Shown piece after piece: positions 19,601 to 27,228 of a stretch of DNA of 64,000 nucleotides (position 1 is its first letter; each line of letters begins with the position of its first letter). Below the pieces are notes generated by a model. It ran no database searches, had not been told where the DNA came from, and saw only the letters and a program-made list of their open reading frames with translations. Position numbers and translations under genes: made by a program. Source of the stretch: Candidatus Peregrinibacteria bacterium (GTDB lineage Bacteria; Patescibacteriota; Gracilibacteria; UBA1369; LOWO2-01-FULL-3); assembly GCA_030688025.1 (NCBI GenBank), contig JAUYJL010000003.1, positions 20,193 through 84,192 on the forward strand, in the 5' to 3' direction.

Positions 19601-20669
19601 CATTTCCTCAGCAGAGATCGCAAAGGAAATAACAGACCGCATCTACAAAAAAATACGAAAAGGAGATTTCAAATTTAACGATATAAACTGGGGGAAAAAT
19701 AGCCCAGACATCCAACCAATCGAAGAAGGCTCAACAGTTTTTTCCACAACAAGATTAAGAAAGAAACATGGCAAAAAAGGTGCAGGAACTCTCGCGAAAA
19801 CAATCGCATACGTTTCAAAACCAGGCACTCAAGGACAAACTCTAGGGCTTAACAACGGCTTCATCAAAGCCGCGATGCAAGATTACACATTAAACACAGG
19901 AACACCTAAAGAACAACAAATCGCCCGCATACTTTTCGAGATGGCAAGCCCTTCTCCGGAAAAGGAGGTAAAAACAGCAGACCAAGCCCGCAGTTTTCTT
20001 ACATCACCGCTAGCCTTAAGACTGGCCGGATTGGAAACACTCATGCTTGTCCCTAAATTCGGAAAAGCAAAATTCGACAAAATAAGTGAACTTTATGGGA
20101 AGATAACAAACCGAAACCCAAACCAATTCAACGCATTATATGCAAAGAAAGCATACAAAGACGCGGTAGACGCATACTTAGAAATAGTCAAAGAAGTCAG
20201 AGCCGCTCAATTAGCAGGCAAACCATATGAAAAAGAATTCGAATGGGGAAACGACAACTACAAACTCGTCCTAAACATGACAACAACTATCCAAACCGGC
20301 GCATATGCACGTTGTGCAAACGGAACAGTCGCCGTAAAAGAAGACGGTGAAATCAGCATCTACAAAGTACAACCACCGGTTGAAGGAAAAGTATTCAAAC
20401 CGGGTCAACCTCCTCATGAAGAAGTACTCGAAGAACCAATCGCTGTCTACAGAGAATCCACAAAAACAAGAGTCAAATCAAAACAAAGCAAAGCCGAATT
20501 AAAATTCGCAACCGCCGTCGGCGTAAACATCGAAGACGAACCGGAAACAGAACCAAAGAAAAATGCAGCAGAAGGCCCAACAACTAAAATAGACACAAAA
20601 CAAGCAACCCCCCCCACACAAGGCGAAGTCCCTCCAAGTGGAGACACAGGAGAAGAAGAAGGATTTTAA
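10686..20669 (+). CDS. Giant MORN-like repeat protein, uncharacterised
   Basis: About 3,327 residues, with an unknown role. From the N-terminus there is no clear signal peptide, then an Ala/Lys/Thr-rich helical region. Four clusters of about 22-residue MORN-like repeats follow, of the type GTIQEGEF..TG.LTKGR.I.PD, near residues 570-660, 915-1035, 1260-1390 and 1527-1710. The clusters are separated by Ala/Pro-rich linkers and helical segments. Clusters 2 and 3 are each preceded by a related helical block (K..(Y/H)E.TL..A.ATR), so the whole module has been duplicated. A non-repetitive C-terminal part of about 1,600 residues includes a Gly-rich beta segment (about 2250-2360), a hydrophobic stretch (about 2455-2490) and many charged helices. 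The ATG at 10635 lies inside the promoter, so I use 10686. It is probably co-transcribed with the secreted giant protein 31 nt downstream. A cell-envelope or scaffold role is a guess. Confidence 0.85.
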   Translation: MAIKKFLDCISNYSQKLSQKENRFVYFADAEKPAPAETQKEPKDMNHEEFKKYLQEKTRVSIEGTGTDQKFVFPVKNQATERFPWTQEFEDKLKKLNIKDLAHPVEITQAVLAEFERVTKSTTREALIPVSNDPAKKLDAKKENPAFIERKNFIRTLSTTLQEKYKTHAEKITWTLIENDATDSNKFKLQATDKKTNAKIVSISAMESPAIFIVGTSEQSFLNPTPTKARSKFEELLNLHLEEWGETSVELSATEEKKAYIETLQNVSTDFEKKTAPAEITDQETRKDIELYYKQAAESIAELSTDQLSKIIKYNSFPVSQSDLDSAFTHNWTRNDRAKAKAKATFTKTISDKLVQKANATSAEIAKETPTDKAQAIEHITKLLRAFTKIQNEKDIGFVKNAPFVLKNCLNALSAQQDRNVPRVAISQVTKEYELFGVNYMQGDKTPEKIKATFYQVLRVGIPGADNDPEYKAKIDTLLAKAFPEAESKTPVELLEKTKKTFDRTIAKAGETRAKAKAIYDKMAATDKRSASNPSLPLSSITASLASAKTAFEAPTKKIQNIVEGKTAEGTFDATHDLTNGRTIEDTGTVEQGEFHEGKLKKGQRVNAIGTIEEGEFQNRNLQNGRIIFTNGEIQEGEFDTNTNLTSGIKIDQDGKITKIPVAAPAPAPAAEQPKVKSLSDDMTDSGMENMRTAKAELQKLRDKLKTTGEFVSAITTDGEGSPMFTLTTKKKGAYQIKIFQDRKKPPYFMVIGTQLTSPLIKTPKNLAKYIEENKLLKKPAAAPAKTAPAPAPTPASVSAPAPAASAPEATAGEPEPDAKREPELTQEYKANHEQTLKMATATRTKAAETLRKSNEVLAKAKATLTPLPADVQTAIDEAQKAANDSTTADQLKGKAYAENTNTTPHRTEIGERTPAGILTKGRAVDKEGTILEGNFATDGKQALIKGRAILNDGTILEGNYDPNSENITKGKAILPSGEIQEGEFDPKTGSITKGRSILPSGIILEGTFANKTLATGTRTTTDGKVETWENGKKVEHSAQAPAAAAAPAGAPTTAAPTKDSAPARVEKRIDATTLETPDFKTATTPAEKAEQAAQIQQIEELIAAETEKLEKLNKTQGNPQALANAKAAIDSTLVKLKSTLEKLKKGEVLTTNGKEKFMKGSSGTGAAEAPADRAAGAPAKAKEAAPAEPEIPATYKTKYEETLAKAKATRALTHASVRNKSKPLDPTVQAAIDNAEKAAQDATKNLTGSYTDKKTYTEIGEKTGKIVTKGRKIAPNGTTHEGEFDKELGGLTKGRKTSPDGTIQEGEFDANTVTLKKGRIILPNGTTYEGEFDQTGRLTKGRKTSPDGTIQEGEFHQTGYLKKGTKTLPNRTILTGKWDKEGKKNGTVTETQATAEKKEPTTAEKIAKLKKQIDKLYAQRDNPNTSGAQASEIGDKIIKLENQVKGLEAATAEKKEPPTTEAQAEAPAPTPPPTTEKPAAPEATPEVQPENEVITNAVAIADAAAKIANEAAKTAATAGERTPKAGERPAIYRNKQGTLFTGIVGEDNKLVEGRAITKKNTKFEGLIDPKTRQIIFGRITLKTGEKFEGEFHPAEGGKAAQLKEGRHVSADGKTTEEGLFDKDSNKLINGRRITTSTAGKLIEVGKFDKDTGKLIDGKKTKTDGTIEVGKFDKGTGNLIDGIRTLPNGDKEKGKWNPDGKPNGAIEKIAAPVNPTTKNITNLASKNIIISGEKLNLPDAQAKAIETLSTALEPALLAAKTPTEVRDILEKLSTNISKTLVAVDKDTGIKKIEFPAFGITWTNQPINQFDLAGKDSFRKLIKKISGAKKEKHGPRSPEFETFRKEIKKYEDTSARLETDARYKTNYKALATKTNLVDESVHKLGEDGIEAKWAFMKGHGRIDKILTTDEGPFKLDDTQTGRFVAQVITEGLDFKIDLEHIFKFAAQYNKDFPQDFGDFMKKYETLSAKANKTPDEQKELAKMFNEVLSPALRLLESIQKLRYNQEKAKETAEILTPKQQKIRTSLSSMFTYSEREPGKWERLMGWMQGVEHVDADDEKAGKVPVLTDLDGEIKYLDRGILRRSFDPKAAYAKFIETSGAITVDENDKRTIDPVKMLAKTNELIALGGRSIAIRKLMLGEGKKSLDELQKDKDFAKKLKALVPAPLTAEMMAETKEIPKEQMEAFQLGFILGEDMQYDTELAETQALLREESPENAKNPAIEALLKDLEKQGVSKEDIINVEAQILAMGALTFNQHGDLQGAGVAFNKKIKIGKNTTLTIGGGKTREGTNIGAALTFSIYEGENFKCGSTLEFDLRGVGASLNTSWEDVNIGIGRAKISFSVGGRLGKGISLGAGVLITRRNVALRIAENKANLEKETGINSQEWEAFKASKGKPTEERYALLKKVTKLYNAIVIPYKSTFPGDQAVQHRDIVYMMDSFKDAVTDKAVDQIASSPWEFFQGVGVVATIYPPFFMLVGVFKLGSAKVFIPSRDKLGKIKDKISNKIMRRKLEVALQEAEKRMKEGKSIGVEAPTIETRTYGPARKIDFKGAQKTANLVYNSAETAEIDPNGSPRVTTSKARTSFADLLKETDEPEWKKVADPTKETPLEIEADKLKRFNKKLLKEVQLQLGEDKDGKRELKVLNTYNKDVEVYIDPRIPREELGLTVEGGKLYITGDIDKIAITRERFYMPFKSQKSTSSIKDIIVLGNQGSVAGTVDREYIERYSSAYAEKLEGDMGFSLETGYGESAQENIKEGPLAPEEQTEVKAISTAKAAKLKQRQDEQAARETGRQQFIADVEKGKKAYDARKKEKETRKTEAKEMDTSTAKRTKALDAIKTKALKEQTVPPAFDADIVSLAKNPAFRKELGEITGNDEKIKTLILTYAKKTTRSGKLLYPALQNITKKGHENEINHAMIGVLNKWFLTLLRDDKQSDKAIHRTLAGRIRFATQIFTESFEASRKAINARLPNDQQITISSAEIAKEITDRIYKKIRKGDFKFNDINWGKNSPDIQPIEEGSTVFSTTRLRKKHGKKGAGTLAKTIAYVSKPGTQGQTLGLNNGFIKAAMQDYTLNTGTPKEQQIARILFEMASPSPEKEVKTADQARSFLTSPLALRLAGLETLMLVPKFGKAKFDKISELYGKITNRNPNQFNALYAKKAYKDAVDAYLEIVKEVRAAQLAGKPYEKEFEWGNDNYKLVLNMTTTIQTGAYARCANGTVAVKEDGEISIYKVQPPVEGKVFKPGQPPHEEVLEEPIAVYRESTKTRVKSKQSKAELKFATAVGVNIEDEPETEPKKNAAEGPTTKIDTKQATPPTQGEVPPSGDTGEEEGF

Positions 20670-20700
20670 AAATAATAAAAAAATAATTTAAAAAACAAAA

Positions 20701-23700
20701 ATGAAAACAACACAAAAAATATTCTTATCCTTAGTCTCCTTAACAACGATACTGTTAACCACTTTTACGGTACTGGCAGACACAGTAGTGTTAAAATTCA
20801 CTCCATTCGAAAGAGCCACAAAATCATGTATAGACAACACATGTGGAATCGATGGATTGTCCTATACAAGTTTCAATAGTTTCCTAAAAAATCCAAACAT
20901 AGGATGGGATTGGGCAAACAACAAGATAAATCAATTCGATCCACGAGCCGGAGATGAAAGAAACTTACTCGTTGGAAAACTCTGTAAAAAAGACGTAGCA
21001 GAATGTACAGCACAAAATCCATATGACTCCTCTTACGATAACAAAATAACAAGTCTTCAAGATGGAGATACTCTTAGATTTTCAGTATACTATCACAACA
21101 ACGGAAAAGACGGAGATTCGGCAACAGAAGCAAAAAATGTACAAATAGGGATAAAACTAAAAAACGACGACGGATCTCTAAAAACACTAAATAATGAACT
21201 ACATCCAATAGGAGTAATTCGCGCAAATAATAATACATATAGAACAATTCTCAATGATCCTACCAAAGTAATAAAAGTAAATGGCGTAGACCTACATACA
21301 GCCACAGACGACATAGCAATAGAGATGCCAACCTTTGACTTCACTTTGGAACCAGTAGCAGGTTCAATTTATGTAGCGGCAGGAGAAGATTTCATGAATC
21401 AGCAAGACAAAAAAGCGATCCAAGTTTCATCAGATGCAAATAATAAAACAAAATTAACATTTAAACCTACCGGTAAACCCGCGATCACATCAACATTGCT
21501 TGCCAGCATAGACAACGACAAAGGAAAAATGTGGGTTGACTTCGACCGCCTCCCAGGCTGTTTTCGATATAGTGGATTCGTTTATTTTGATGTAAAAGTC
21601 GTGAAGAAACCGGAGCCGGTAGCTTCAATATGTTCAGAATTAAAAGTCGTAAAAGAAGCAATCAACGAGCCAAAACTCCAACTTCAACCATCATACAAAA
21701 TCTCCGCAACTCCAACATTTGCCCCTACAAATACAGTTCCAGACACAACACAAATCCAATGGAGCACAACCGACAGCAAAGGTAAATTCTGGCAAAGAAT
21801 AGAAATGGCAGTCCCGGGGCAATACAAATATTCAGACATCACCGCCTCAGGCGGATCTTCCCCCGGAGCATTGTCAAATCCCGATGAAGAAATCTTCTAC
21901 ACAGGCTACGGAACAGTCTCCGCAAAACTGACGGGCATCGCAGACAATTTAGCAAACCCAACCAAGTGTACCGACAAATTCACTCTCACTCCCCCACCAA
22001 TATGTACAAAACTTGAAGTGAATTACCCTGAAACGGTAACAGTCGGCGTAATTTCCGACTTCATGGCAAAAGCCACAATCACAAAAGATGATAAAACAAC
22101 AGCAGACTTCCAAGGCCAAATCAAATACTGGGTGGACAACATAAACGATGGAAGATTCTATTCTGCCCCTCCATCAGAATATCCATACATGACTCAGCCA
22201 TATAAAATAGCCTTTGGATATACACCGGAAACCCTTCAAGGAGAAGCAAAAAAAACAGGCCAAATCGGAACACAATCCGTAACAATAAACCAAAAAGTTT
22301 GGACACATTTCGTAGGAATGAAGGCCACAGGCCAACAAGTCCACATTAAAGCCTACGATCCAACAGGCATTATAGACGTCTCAAAATGTAAATTGGACTT
22401 ACCAATCGCACCAGCACCAAGCTGTAAGGAAATCTCAGTAAACAAACATTCAATCATAACAGAAGGCCAAGTCACCGAATTCTCAGCAATAGGAAAAGAT
22501 TATGCAGGAAAAACATTCAACGGGAAAGTCACATATTCCGTTCCTCCAGAATACGGAACATTCTACACCGACCCAAATGATGCAGATGTAAATACCGCAA
22601 AAGCAAACACATCTAAATTCACAGAACAATACAACGAAACACAAGTAGGAGATCTTAGCAAAATAAAACCACAAGACGGCGATTTCTGTAAAAATCCGGT
22701 ACAACTACCAAAAGACTTAGCCCCTACCATAGCAGGAAATCCAAACACAATTCCTTCCGCTCTCGACATAATCCTCGGGCAAATGTATGGGACAATACCT
22801 CTTCAATCAATCAAAGATATAATCGACATAGGAAAATTTGGAGCAAATGGAATGATCGATCCAAACACCTCAGATTTGGTTAATCCATTAAATCCAACAG
22901 GAGAAACAACCAACCCCGGCGCAACAAACATTTTCGGTGCATTCGGCCAAGAAAAACTAACTCAAGCCGACAAAGCAAAAATATCCGGATTCAACCAAAA
23001 AATACTACAAGTAAAAGCCGGAGATCCGCAAAAAGGCTCAACAATCGTAGTCGATCCAAACACAAAAGTATATTTCGTTCCAAAAAAAGGATCAGAAGGT
23101 CAAAAAGTCGTTTCCGTATCCATAAATTGTAGCTCTAATTCATGTAGCAAAACATTCGAGATCATATCTATTCCAAAAGAAATACCGATCGTCTGTGAAG
23201 CCTCAGGCCTAACAGTTACAGACATGAAAACAAATCAAAAAGTCTCATGTCTGAAACAAGGAGAATATCTCCTAAATACAGGATTCTACCAAGATAAAGA
23301 TCAGAAAATATCTCTCGCGCCTCCAAAAGACATATCCGTAAAATGGGAATCGACAGACCCAAATAGCCTATTCTACGACATGTCTTCAGGCGCTCCTGCA
23401 AATCAAAATGGAGCCAAGAGCCCATTTGTAGCAAGCCTTTCCGTAAAATACATCGGTGAAGGTCAAGTCACCTCCTCCCTCATCGCATTAAACGGAAAAC
23501 AATACACTCAAAAATCATGTTCAAAATTCATTCCCCCATGTACAAAAAATTGTGAATCACTAACATTTACCTCAAACGGTGAAGCATTCCCACCAAATTC
23601 ACCGGGACTAATCGCACAAAAAGACCAAGCTATAAAACTTTCACTTAACACGAAAGACAACCAAGGCAATCCCCTTCCAGACGACACGAAATTCAATTTC

Positions 23701-26700
23701 GTATGGAACACAAATGGGGAAGTGACAGACTCAAAAGGAACCAAAAACACAGAAACCGGAAAATTTTCAACGACCATAAACAATCTTCCTCTGATATTTT
23801 CAGGAGCGGACAAAATCGGCCAAATCACCGCAACAGTCGACAAATCAAGCCCTCTTTACTCAGAAAAATGTAAAGCCGACATCTCGATTTTGCAACCTGA
23901 GATCCCACCGGTCAAACCAGAAGAACCATTAACTTGTAAAGAAATATCAGTCATAGATGTAGCCACAAACAAAGCTCCATCTCTTGCTCCAAACGGAATC
24001 TACCAAGTCAGGGCAAAAGCTCAATACTCAAAAACTGTGATCGCAAACAACACTTTTGCAGTAAAACAAGGAATGGGCGTAGTCGTCTCAATGTCGAGCA
24101 ACCCACTAATAAAATCACTTCAATTAGTAGTATTAAACGACCTAAGACTTTCAGAAAATCTTACAGCTGAAGGCAAATTGAAAACATTATTCACACTCCT
24201 TCCATCTCAAACAGTCGCAGACGGCCAAACAGCTTACCTCGTCACATATAGCGACGTAAAAGTCTCAGACAAGGAAGCCTTGGAAGTAAAAGCGGAAAAA
24301 TTCTCAACTCCCGCTGATTGTGACAAATTCTTCCCACTAACTTACACACCACCGATACCAAAACCGGAACCTACTTGTGACACTCTAAGCATCGTCAAAC
24401 CTACAAGCCCATGGACCGCCGACGGAATGACAATCGATCCATTCGAAATCAAAGTCACAACAACTCCGGCAAACAAAGAAGGCGAATTCTCGTACACTTG
24501 GGAAACAGACAAAACCGGAACATGGAACAGCACAGGAAAAACAACAGACAAAACCGTAGGCATCCTCACAAACACATTAAAAAATGCTGAAGGCGGAACA
24601 ACTGTAAAAATCCAAGCCTTGGACAAAACAGGCGCAAAAATTCCAAAATGTTTAGCGACAATCACAGCAAACCCAGCTCCACCACAAGGCACAATTTGTG
24701 ACAGTTTAACTTTAGAAAAACCAACAAGCCCATGGACTGCTAATAAATTAGGAGAAGACGACTTCAAAATCAAAGTCGAAACAAGCCCCCAAGGCAAAGA
24801 AAGCGAATTTCTGTACGCTTGGGAAGTGAACAAAAACGGAACTTGGACCAGCAACGGCCACGCAACAGACCAAGAAAAAGGATTACTCACAAACACTCTC
24901 AAAAACGGACAAGACAGCACAACCGTAAAAATCTATGCGCTGAAAGATGGCAAAGAAATCACAAAATGTTCAACCACAATCAAAGCGGAACCAAAACCGG
25001 CAAACCCGACAATTTGTAAGAGCTTGAACATCAAAACTCCAAAAAGCCCATGGATCGCAAAAAAATCAACAAAAGAACTATTTGAACTTGATGTCCTAAC
25101 TGACCCAAAAAGCAAAGAAAAAGATCTTACATACATTTGGAAAGTAACAGACAAAAAAGGAGAATGGAGCAACGGAAAACAAGAAGACAGAACAAGCTCC
25201 CTTAAAAACTCTCTCGAAGATGCAGAAGACGGCACAACTGTCGAAGTCTACGCACAAGACGAAGACGGAAAGAAAATCAAAGAATGTTCCGACACAATCA
25301 ACGCAAAAACAGTACGAAGCCCTATCATGACAAAATCAGTCTATGCAACAAGCCCAAAACCAACAAACACAACAAAAGACATCCTAAACATGGGCGCTTC
25401 CTCAAGCAAAAAACTTGTCACATACAAGATCCAATTCAAAGCAAATTCCGCCGAAGAAGTGGACATCTCTGAAAAAACTATGTCAAACGGAATCATCAAA
25501 GGTAACAAAAACGGAACAATGGGCTACAAAGGAATGATAATCAATGCCACAGAAGGCACAGGTCCCGATGCAAAACGCACCCTTCTGAAAGACGGAAATT
25601 ATCAAACAGAAACAGAAGACACATACTTCCGTGGACATGATTTCAAATTAGCCGACCTTCAAAACCAACACAACTGTAACAACGGAACTCTAAAAGCCGA
25701 CGCCATCTGTATCGACAATCCAGACTTTACAAGTGTAGTAAACAGATTCAAAGACGGCTACGCAATTCCATTCAAAAACATAAAAACAAACCTGAAAAAC
25801 ACAGTCATCGAAATCAAGGTCCAAATGGAAATCACAAACACAATCGACGATACTACTTGTAAAGGACTTTCTACAGCAGACGGTTGTGGAGAAGAATTCA
25901 ACAACAACGCCAAATTCGAAGCCACGATACTTTACGGTGGCAAAGAAAACGATTCCGTCTCTGCAAAAGTCATCGTGATTTGTCCTTACGTTCTTACAAG
26001 ACAAGCCGGCGATGTATTCTTCTACGACGCCCTCTCAACTGGAATCGACGTATCACGTTGTTCCGAAGTGAAAAGCACTCCGGGACTTGTCGTCCAACCT
26101 GAAAAGAAACAAACAACCACAGTGACAAAAACAGGTTCAGGAGACCTACCGGACGAAGCAAAATTCCTCTCAGTCCCTTCACATGACATTTGCCGCTACA
26201 GCAACACAGGAACAAATGTAGAAGGATACGATGACGTCCTCAAAAACTTCTCAAGTACAATTTGTGAAATGCGTGCAGAAGTCGCAGAAACTTGGAAAGA
26301 AGCCTATATCAATGAATCAATCAAAGCCAACGTAGAAAGAATCTCAAGATTCGGTCAAAACCTGAAAGATCAAAATCAACAAATCTCAAACATGACAAGC
26401 TTGCAAGATCTTGATAACGCGCAAAGCGGAGTCTTCGTCAAAGAAGGCGGAACACTTACTATCGGAAGAAATGGAACCTTCGAAATCAATTCTTTCGCCC
26501 TAAATAGATCCGAAAAAGTCCCTGCCGGCCAAACATACATCATAAAAGGCGGAACACTTCATATCAAATCCGACATCATCTACGGAGAAACAACCTACGA
26601 AAATCCGAAAAAGATCCCATCAGCCGCATTCATTGTAATTGATGGAAACATCATCATCGACAACAATGTCGGACAAATCGACGCCATCATAATGGCAATC

Positions 26701-26976
26701 GACACAGACAACAGTGGCGACGGCAAAATCACAAATGCTACCATCGACAAGTCCGGAAATTTACATTTCGACGAAAACGACACCTCTGATCGCAAACTCG
26801 TCATCAACGGAAGTTTGATCGGAAATGTCTCCGAACTCTTCAGTACACGTACAGGCGCCGGCGATCCTACAAAGGACGAAGGAGCCGTCACAGTTCGTTA
26901 CGACGAAAGAATATTGCTCAATACCCCACCGGGACTAAGTGATCTTCTAAACATCACACAATCATTGATTCCGTAA
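20701..26976 (+). CDS. Giant secreted multi-Ig-like domain protein
   Basis: A 2,091-residue exported protein with no assigned function. A signal peptide spans residues 1-26 (KIFLSLVSLTTILLTTF core, cleavage after VLA). The body is a chain of at least eight roughly 100-residue beta domains, most opening with a Cys (C.ELKV, C.KLEV, C.EISV, C.SLTF and similar), consistent with Ig-like folds holding disulphides. Three consecutive copies (nt about 24370-25310) are close repeats with the pattern C..L.(I/L).(K/T)P.SPW and a W..(N/D)..GTW core. The C-terminal roughly 270 residues are rich in GGTL, IDGNIIID and similar strands, suggesting a beta-helix. No LPXTG motif or C-terminal anchor is seen. A small-RNA-free 31-nt gap separates it from the upstream giant gene. 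A surface fibre or adhesin role is inference. Confidence 0.87.
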   Translation: MKTTQKIFLSLVSLTTILLTTFTVLADTVVLKFTPFERATKSCIDNTCGIDGLSYTSFNSFLKNPNIGWDWANNKINQFDPRAGDERNLLVGKLCKKDVAECTAQNPYDSSYDNKITSLQDGDTLRFSVYYHNNGKDGDSATEAKNVQIGIKLKNDDGSLKTLNNELHPIGVIRANNNTYRTILNDPTKVIKVNGVDLHTATDDIAIEMPTFDFTLEPVAGSIYVAAGEDFMNQQDKKAIQVSSDANNKTKLTFKPTGKPAITSTLLASIDNDKGKMWVDFDRLPGCFRYSGFVYFDVKVVKKPEPVASICSELKVVKEAINEPKLQLQPSYKISATPTFAPTNTVPDTTQIQWSTTDSKGKFWQRIEMAVPGQYKYSDITASGGSSPGALSNPDEEIFYTGYGTVSAKLTGIADNLANPTKCTDKFTLTPPPICTKLEVNYPETVTVGVISDFMAKATITKDDKTTADFQGQIKYWVDNINDGRFYSAPPSEYPYMTQPYKIAFGYTPETLQGEAKKTGQIGTQSVTINQKVWTHFVGMKATGQQVHIKAYDPTGIIDVSKCKLDLPIAPAPSCKEISVNKHSIITEGQVTEFSAIGKDYAGKTFNGKVTYSVPPEYGTFYTDPNDADVNTAKANTSKFTEQYNETQVGDLSKIKPQDGDFCKNPVQLPKDLAPTIAGNPNTIPSALDIILGQMYGTIPLQSIKDIIDIGKFGANGMIDPNTSDLVNPLNPTGETTNPGATNIFGAFGQEKLTQADKAKISGFNQKILQVKAGDPQKGSTIVVDPNTKVYFVPKKGSEGQKVVSVSINCSSNSCSKTFEIISIPKEIPIVCEASGLTVTDMKTNQKVSCLKQGEYLLNTGFYQDKDQKISLAPPKDISVKWESTDPNSLFYDMSSGAPANQNGAKSPFVASLSVKYIGEGQVTSSLIALNGKQYTQKSCSKFIPPCTKNCESLTFTSNGEAFPPNSPGLIAQKDQAIKLSLNTKDNQGNPLPDDTKFNFVWNTNGEVTDSKGTKNTETGKFSTTINNLPLIFSGADKIGQITATVDKSSPLYSEKCKADISILQPEIPPVKPEEPLTCKEISVIDVATNKAPSLAPNGIYQVRAKAQYSKTVIANNTFAVKQGMGVVVSMSSNPLIKSLQLVVLNDLRLSENLTAEGKLKTLFTLLPSQTVADGQTAYLVTYSDVKVSDKEALEVKAEKFSTPADCDKFFPLTYTPPIPKPEPTCDTLSIVKPTSPWTADGMTIDPFEIKVTTTPANKEGEFSYTWETDKTGTWNSTGKTTDKTVGILTNTLKNAEGGTTVKIQALDKTGAKIPKCLATITANPAPPQGTICDSLTLEKPTSPWTANKLGEDDFKIKVETSPQGKESEFLYAWEVNKNGTWTSNGHATDQEKGLLTNTLKNGQDSTTVKIYALKDGKEITKCSTTIKAEPKPANPTICKSLNIKTPKSPWIAKKSTKELFELDVLTDPKSKEKDLTYIWKVTDKKGEWSNGKQEDRTSSLKNSLEDAEDGTTVEVYAQDEDGKKIKECSDTINAKTVRSPIMTKSVYATSPKPTNTTKDILNMGASSSKKLVTYKIQFKANSAEEVDISEKTMSNGIIKGNKNGTMGYKGMIINATEGTGPDAKRTLLKDGNYQTETEDTYFRGHDFKLADLQNQHNCNNGTLKADAICIDNPDFTSVVNRFKDGYAIPFKNIKTNLKNTVIEIKVQMEITNTIDDTTCKGLSTADGCGEEFNNNAKFEATILYGGKENDSVSAKVIVICPYVLTRQAGDVFFYDALSTGIDVSRCSEVKSTPGLVVQPEKKQTTTVTKTGSGDLPDEAKFLSVPSHDICRYSNTGTNVEGYDDVLKNFSSTICEMRAEVAETWKEAYINESIKANVERISRFGQNLKDQNQQISNMTSLQDLDNAQSGVFVKEGGTLTIGRNGTFEINSFALNRSEKVPAGQTYIIKGGTLHIKSDIIYGETTYENPKKIPSAAFIVIDGNIIIDNNVGQIDAIIMAIDTDNSGDGKITNATIDKSGNLHFDENDTSDRKLVINGSLIGNVSELFSTRTGAGDPTKDEGAVTVRYDERILLNTPPGLSDLLNITQSLIP

Positions 26977-27017
26977 GCCTTTGGCACCCACGACACGCCC
27001 GCACTCACACATCCCAC

Positions 27018-27048
27018 AAAAGAACCTTCCCTAACCGGAGGTTCTTTT
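27018..27048 (+). terminator. Intrinsic terminator after the giant gene pair
   Basis: AAAAGAACCT at 27018-27027 pairs with AGGTTCTTTT at 27039-27048 around an 11-nt loop, ending in a T-run. It lies 42 nt past the stop of the secreted giant protein. The A-run at the left makes it potentially two-way. Confidence 0.8.
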
Positions 27049-27093
27049 GACATTCAAACATATGCGGTCTTGACATTATGAAAATCAGACTTC

Positions 27094-27117
27094 TAATTCA
27101 ACGTATACGTTGAATTA
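27094..27117. promoter_or_regulatory. 24-bp perfect palindrome, possible operator
   Basis: Positions 27094-27117 read the same on both strands (half site TAATTCAACGTA). With no loop spacing and no following T-run, it looks more like a protein-binding site than a terminator. It lies between the giant-gene terminator and the holA promoter, about 80 nt upstream of the latter. No regulator can be assigned. Confidence 0.5.
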
Positions 27118-27174
27118 AACAATCCCCGTCAAATATGTAAACCTCACCACCCACCCCGCTCTCACATTTTCTAT

Positions 27175-27204
27175 TTCCATAAAAACATACCTTCAGGTTA
27201 TAAT
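27175..27204 (+). promoter_or_regulatory. Promoter of holA
   Basis: -10 TATAAT at 27199-27204 with a weak -35 TTCCAT at 27175-27180 (18-nt spacer). The predicted start near 27211 gives a leader of about 18 nt before the TTG start codon at 27229. Confidence 0.6.
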
Positions 27205-27228
27205 ATCACCCAACATTAACAAACAACA

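Noticed and set aside
10704..20647. Long minus-strand open frames inside the giant gene
   Set aside because: They mirror the biased codon use of the giant gene, have no start signals and encode low-complexity hydrophobic sequence.
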